Below are positions 58,283 to 64,000 of a stretch of 64,000 nt of DNA, in pieces. Position 1 is the first letter of the stretch. Every line of letters begins with the position of its first letter. The notes under the pieces were generated by a model that searched no databases, was not told the origin of the DNA, and saw only the letters and a list, made by a program, of their open reading frames with translations. A program made the translations under genes and the position numbers. The DNA comes from Carex sylvatica (taxonomy: Eukaryota; Streptophyta; Magnoliopsida; Poales; Cyperaceae). The DNA is taken from the NCBI GenBank assembly GCA_964058845.1, contig CAXKVR010000034.1, forward strand, positions 248,001 to 312,000, given 5' to 3'.

Positions 58283-59181
58283 AATGGATGCAATATATTA
58301 TTTCACCCGCCCAATTAAAATTTGGGCTTTATTCTAGGCTTGAAAATGCACAGACTGATTAGCTAACAGGCTTGAATTAATTAGTATGTTATTAATATAT
58401 TTTAATTATTAAAATTTTATAGCATTCCTCATTAATTAGACATGCGCTGCTATATCAGCTGAAATTTATTAATCTTATATATATGAATATCAGTTGGACA
58501 GTGTAATTTTGATAATTATTTCTTCATTATCTGATCACATAATTGATCACATAATTACAGAGCAATCAAATATTCATCTCAATTTGTAATTTCCTTGCAT
58601 TGAGGCAAGAGACTGGAGCCGAAAATTAATGGAATTATAGCGACCTTAAACTAACAAAATATAATAATTACATGAAACACGTGTTTTATATTAATTCCTT
58701 GCGAATTGGGAAAAATCTTTATCATGACCCAAGTAGAAATATTCATGCATTTCATAATTTATTAAAACACTGATATGCAAAGCTAAATATACTCTTTAAA
58801 TTTATGAAGACATATCATAATTATATGTTCTTCAGGATATATTCGCCTCCACGGTAGGTAACTTCTTTTACATAAATTAAAAAAATGGAAAAAAAAAAAA
58901 AAAATCCTTTTCATGTCGATGATAAATGAAGCGAAGGGGGTAATTAATTAAAATGATTAAATCACTATAAACAAGAGGAAATCAAGCATATATATTAGTC
59001 AAGCATGATACATGGCAAGCTTACATTTACCGATATAATACTCATGACACTTAATTAGGTAACAGGAGAGATACATACAATATTAGACAAATTAAGCAAA
59101 GATAGATAGAGATCATCTTCAATACAACACAACACAACACAACAACGTAGCTAGTGTGTGTGTTGTAGGCATTTACTTGGT
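58283..59181. other. Intergenic DNA 3' of ASR copy 4
   Basis: No gene recognised. Contains CACGTG at about 58680 and an ACACA repeat near 59125-59145; both are downstream of ASR copy 4. Confidence 0.5.
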
Positions 59182-60020
59182 TCAGAGGAAACGACCGTGG
59201 TGCTTCTTCTCGCCACCTTCGTACTCTTCGTATTGCTTGTGAGCCTCCTTCTTTTCATGATGCTCATGGAAGGCGTAACCGCCACTGCCGACAGCCGCAG
59301 CAGCCGCAATCTCCTCCTCGATCTTGTGCCTGTGCGCGTGCTCTGGGTCCTTCTTTGCCTCATGCTTCTCATACTGTTAATTAATTGATTAATTAATTAA
59401 TGATTTTCTTCTTTGTTTTGGTCAATGGTTGCATCTTAATTATTAAGATCTCACATGATCCATTGTGATCATCACTATATACTAATTGAATTATGGACCT
59501 ACTATCTCTTGATTTTTTTTTTTTTTTTTTGCAACTAATTAAACACAATGATATTGACCTTTAATTTATCTTCCATTTTGCGTTCTAGTACTGTTAATTA
59601 GTATATAATTTTTTTAATTTGAATTGGAAGTATTTTCTTAATAGAAACAGTACACGATTATGTAATCTTATATTTTTTTTGCCAAAAATTAGGCATGATT
59701 ATGTTATCATGCATGTTTGTAAAAAGCTACAAGCTAAATTAATGGTGATGTATTGTTTAATGCATGTTAGGTCAAAATTTTGTATTTTTTGCATATGAAT
59801 AAATAAAATAAAATAAAAAATATACCAGAGCGAAGGCGCCAGAAGCAAGGGTGCCCATTTCGCCGATGTGCTCCTTGTGCTTGTGTTGTTTCTCCTCTTT
59901 TTCGTATTTCTCATAATCATTTTCAACAGTCTCCACGGTCGTTTGTTCATATCCGCTCCCATACTCGCTAGAGTACTCGGTATCTTCCTTCTTCTCCTTG
60001 TGGTGAAACAAGTGTGCCAT
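59182..60020 (-). CDS. ASR: ASR protein (ABA/WDS domain), copy 4, divergent
   Basis: Exon 1 is 59826-60020 (65 codons) and exon 2 is 59182-59373; the GT-AG intron is 452 bp; the product is 128 aa. The N-terminus [13 protein letters not shown] keeps the His cluster but adds an acidic, Tyr-rich insert (residues 14-45) lacking in copies 1-3. The ABA/WDS domain is the more usual type ([40 protein letters not shown]). The C-terminus is longer, with Tyr/Glu and a final EKKHHGRFL. The intron falls at the same place (GAFAL/YEKHE). It represents an older branch than copies 1-3, and sits 15 kb from copy 3. Confidence 0.94.
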
Positions 60021-60107
60021 TTTTGTACTTAATTTGGTTGAACTTGAGCTAGCTAGTGAGGATTTGTAGATCGAGTGTGCTGATTTTGAGATAGCAAGTT
60101 TGTGGGG

Positions 60108-60117
60108 TATAAATAGA
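60108..60117 (-). promoter_or_regulatory. Possible TATA region of ASR copy 4
   Basis: A GTATAAATAG stretch (minus strand CTATTTATAC) about 90 bp upstream of the start codon, where copies 1-3 have their TATA boxes. Confidence 0.4.
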
Positions 60118-61558
60118 GGGAATGAAAAGCCAAGACAAAAGTAAATGTGGACGGTTCTGATTTAATCTGATATAAAGCATCTGGTTCTTTGATAATGACA
60201 TGGCTTTATTTGTGGCTGTGGTGGTTAACACGCATTACTCGTAATTATTTCAAATATTAAATTCATTGGACCCTCTCCATTCCCTACTAAAAATGGATAT
60301 AATGCAATTTGTTTTTCTCCATTATAGACTGAAAATGAATATATACACACAATTTGCTTTACATACTTGTTCTACTAAGGGACATCTCCATTTATTTTTA
60401 AGAAACTGGAGATATTGATACCTAAGTCGAAGATATTTTTTTCTCTGGCGGAAATGCTATATCCGGCCGTAAGGTGATATGACATGTGAATGTCAAAAAC
60501 GCGGACATTTGGCGCCTATATGTTTTCATTCTTATCAAGTAATCAAAGCTTTTTGACACTGTTTATACACACGTGTATTATAATAAATTTTATTTTCATT
60601 TCATATTTCGGTGTACAAACTAATCCGAATGTTCCATAGTCAAATGTTTCATCAAATGCCTCTTAGAAAAATAGCAATATGTGAGGGATCAATTTACATT
60701 ATATATTAACTCAAACCAATTATTAAAGTAGTTTTTAACACGTGGCAATTAAATAATTAGCTTAATTAAAGTAACAAATATTATGTCAAATTAATATATG
60801 ACATTAGAAAAAGAAAAAAAAAACTATATATAACTCTTGATGATAAGATATATAAAAATGTATTTCATCCACACCGACCAAGATTGTATACAAAGATGAT
60901 TTTTAACTGTGAAATTTTGAAGAATCTAACTAATGAATAGCTTAGCTAATAAGTCACAATTTAATTTTTAAAAATCTTAGGTTTAAAGTCACAACCGATA
61001 TATATAATATGACGAGAGAAATGAACTCATGAACTTTCTCAATTATATCAAAGAACTTTGAAATATTGATTTTCACATTATATTATATATTGTTAATCTT
61101 TTTCAATTAAAAAGCCATAATTCCAAAGTCACTGGGTTTGCTTAGCCGAGGTGGGCCCAGCTAGGGACCTAATGGTCTTTGCAGGACCAATAATTAAAGT
61201 TCATTAAATGGTCAAAAATGTGAGCATGGACCTTTAAAAAAGAGTGTCGGTAGAGAATAAGATGAAGAGCATTATTTCACTTGTATACAAAATCTACAAA
61301 ATCTGCATTAGAAAGTTACTCCAAGAAATAGAAGTCTTGTATGAAATAATTTGACTGACAAAATTATGTAGATTAGGGTTAAATGTATTTTTGATTTTGT
61401 GCTTTAATTATGTTTCATATTTTTTTTATTTTTTTATAAAGTTCGAACAGTTGATGTGAATCACTCAATATAATCTAATATTAAAATGTGCTTAGAGATC
61501 AAATTTTATATTTTTTTTGGATTTTTTTTCTCTATCTTTTTAGAATGATACAAAATCA

Positions 61559-61598
<40 letters not shown>

Positions 61599-62333
61599 GC
61601 TATGGTACATTGTAATGCATAGGTATTTTTGTGCATTGGACCATAAATCATCGGATTCAAAGTCCAAATGACCGATTGTTCATCTTGTTCTCCATATTAA
61701 TATGTGCTTGGAGACCAAATTTTACATTTTTAAATTTTTTTTTACTATTTATTAAGTCACTTTGAAAATCGCTGATCCAATGGTTTCTTTTGATTTTACC
61801 ATTATCGTTGGATCAGCGATTGATATACTATGATAAAAAAAAAATGTTCACTAAACTGTCAAGAACTAGTTATTTCTATTATTATTTGATATACTATGAC
61901 ATTTTTTTGTTAACAAATTACATAATATATTAATATCTTATAATTTATATTTTTGGCGGATTCATAATGTGGGCGGTATATATATATATATCAATTTTTG
62001 TAAATTTTCTCATCATAAAATCAGATAGTTAAATATGTGGAAATTTGATGAACTTCTAATATATAATTGAATAATCAGGTGTAAATGTTGTTCTAGACAA
62101 AATATTATTTACAAGAGACACCACCTAACACAAACTACGTACACTGGTAGCAAAATTAAAATCGGGAGAGATCTTAATTTTTTTTTTGCACAATTAGCGT
62201 AGAAGTCCGTTATTTTGCTAAAATATCTCCTATTTGTCCACTATGACATTAAACAGGCTGCTATTGTTAAAACACATTTCTTTTTCATACTTGTCACGTG
62301 ATTGTGCAACAATTTGCATGAAAAAAAAGAGGG
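60118..62333. other. Intergenic DNA with a MITE fragment
   Basis: No gene recognised. A GA microsatellite at 61563-61595 is followed by a fragment of the foldback family seen at 40.7-42.5 kb (61596 to about 61822, with GGAGACCAAATTTTA and ACTTTGAAAATCGCTGATCC). It is only half of a hairpin. Confidence 0.55.
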
Positions 62334-62557
62334 ATTCAGATCTGCTCCTTTTCTTAAGAAAAGATCACCCTCTTATTTCTCTATCTACGCCGTTTAAAAT
62401 CGATCATACGGTTTCGATTTTTTTTTTTTATATTAATATAATATATTAAAATAAATCAGATGTAATTGAAACCGTATGATTGATTTTCAACGACTCGGAT
62501 GAAAGAATAAGAGGGTGCTCATTTTCTCAAGAAAATGAGCAGATTTGAATTCACCAA
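62334..62557. mobile_element. Foldback MITE, about 224 bp
   Basis: The left arm starting ATTCAGATCTGCTC pairs with the inverted right arm starting ATTCAAATCTGCTC, over about 85 bp. Each arm carries a small palindrome near its end (TTTTCTTAAGAAAA, TTTTCTCAAGAAAA). The loop is an A/T tract. No target duplication was identified. Confidence 0.7.
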
Positions 62558-64000
62558 AAAACGACTTCCATGGTGATAAACTTCGTATGAGACTGAAAAA
62601 TGAGAGTAACATAAAATTAGTTTTAATATTGTGCTCAATATATAAAGATAACTTAAATAATTTCCTTATATAAGATATTAGAGTGAACTAATATGACTTA
62701 GAAAACTAATAAAATGTTATCATATTTAAATTTTCAATTGTATTTTATATTATTATTTAGTTTAATCAAAAATTCTGAAAAAATAGTAAATTTTTTTTTT
62801 AAAATGTAAAATTTGGTCTCCAAACACATTTTAATATGAAGAACACATTCAAAGGTTCGAATCGACTATTTGAACTTTGAAAATAAAGATATAAGGGAAG
62901 GGTGCACGTTAGAAGCACAAAAGGGAGTTTAATTTTGGGGAAATGTTTTTGATTAAAATTTTAAGTTTTTAACCCTCCTCAAGATACATTATCCACTATG
63001 TTGGGTAAATGTTGCAGCTGTAAATGTAGTTTAATTTTGCTAAAGTTCCCATTATGTAACTTGCTCTGTGGGACTTCATTTACTTTTTGTACACTGACAC
63101 CGTGATAATATTTCAAATAAAAAACAGAAATTCCACTAAAAAATATTCAACATAAGAGAATTTGAATTAGATAATCGAGATTATATTGCATTAGAAATAT
63201 ATCTTTTAACATGCAAATTGGTTGCTCCAAATATTTAAAACTAAAAACTTTTGCAATAGGTTTTATTAGCAACATCTAAACTTTTTTTAGAGTTATAAAG
63301 TTAAGGACTAGATATTGTAATTAAATAATAAAAGTTTTTATGCCACAAATTATTTCTTGGATTTTGTTTTCAAAATAATAATATTTATTAAAAAAGATAG
63401 TTTACAGTAATAATTTTGTTAAATTTTGGACATCAAAAAATATTTTTTAATATGTAAAAAATAATACGAAGAAACACAGTAAAAAAATCGGATTAATGTT
63501 GATGTCAAGAACTACGAATTATCAAAAAAAAAAAAAAAAAAAATCGCCATGGTTTGTGGATCCTAATTTCCACAATGCAAGTCTCTCGTCACTCTCATAT
63601 TTAAGACAAGTAGTTTATGGACCAGTTTAGTGGTTGGATACTTGGATCCCCTGCGGTTTTGAGCTGCATCATATGTGGTATCACATTCTTTGAAGTGGTC
63701 AGCTTATATGATCTGGACCATCGAATTACCAATTTGTATCATTTTCGTATAGCAGATAGTTTCAAAATTCGTAATAAATAGTCCAAAGTTATCTATTTCG
63801 GCGTGATATCCAAAAATGTGAAATCATTCTATCTTTGCTTTATTAATAGCAACTGGGTTTATCAAACATAATAAAATATTCTGCTTTTATTTTAAAAGAA
63901 AAATTAAAATATTGTCTTTTTATCACTAAATCAAATACTGATTTTTATAAAAAAAATATATTTTATTTTCGGATTGTGCTAAACTTAGAAGAAACAAAGG
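62558..64000. other. Intergenic DNA to the window end
   Basis: A fragment of the GGTCTCCAAACACAT foldback family lies at about 62765-62885. The rest is AT-rich DNA with an A run at 63524-63543. No gene. Confidence 0.5.

Overview
The window is nuclear DNA of a flowering plant. Protein-coding genes carry GT-AG introns, the intergenic DNA is strongly AT-rich, and plant-type mobile elements are abundant (Ty1/copia, an L1-like LINE, hAT and Mutator-like MITEs, a solo LTR). ASR genes, of which there are four here, are absent from Arabidopsis, so the source is an angiosperm outside that lineage. I cannot name the species.

Layout. 1-5.3 kb: intergenic DNA, a 180-bp hAT MITE, and a broken intron-containing fragment of a DEAD-box RNA helicase (RH10/DDX47 type). 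5.3-12.6 kb: a Mutator-like MITE followed 53 bp later by a complete but dead Ty1/copia element on the minus strand (two 403-bp LTRs, 5-bp target duplication CTCCC, Met-tRNA primer site). 13.9-22.0 kb: two paralogous six-exon FAD-dependent monooxygenase genes (MO1/MO2 type) arranged head to head. The minus-strand gene has four 30-bp repeats with TGACG motifs directly upstream of its TATA box, and the same region also looks like a piece of an LTR. 22.9-60.0 kb: four ASR genes (abscisic acid, stress, ripening), all on the minus strand and each with two exons, spread over 37 kb. Copies 2 and 3 lie in a duplicated 1.4-1.6 kb block; a 6.7-kb LINE and a tandemly duplicated set of foldback MITEs now sit between them. 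45-58 kb: one foldback element nested in another, a 2.6-kb solo LTR with target duplication AAGTT, and a 1.6-kb Mutator-type foldback with an 11-bp target duplication. 60-64 kb: intergenic DNA with a MITE and MITE fragments.

The living gene content is therefore six genes: two flavin monooxygenases and four ASRs. Both families are often stress- or hormone-linked, but nothing in the sequence shows that they act together. I see no novel multi-gene system. The observations most worth following are the TGACG repeat array at the monooxygenase promoter, a conserved 19-bp palindrome upstream of two ASR genes, and the A-B-A-B duplicated foldback array. Target duplications, splice sites and reading frames were read by eye; family names rest on motif recognition, not on database searches.
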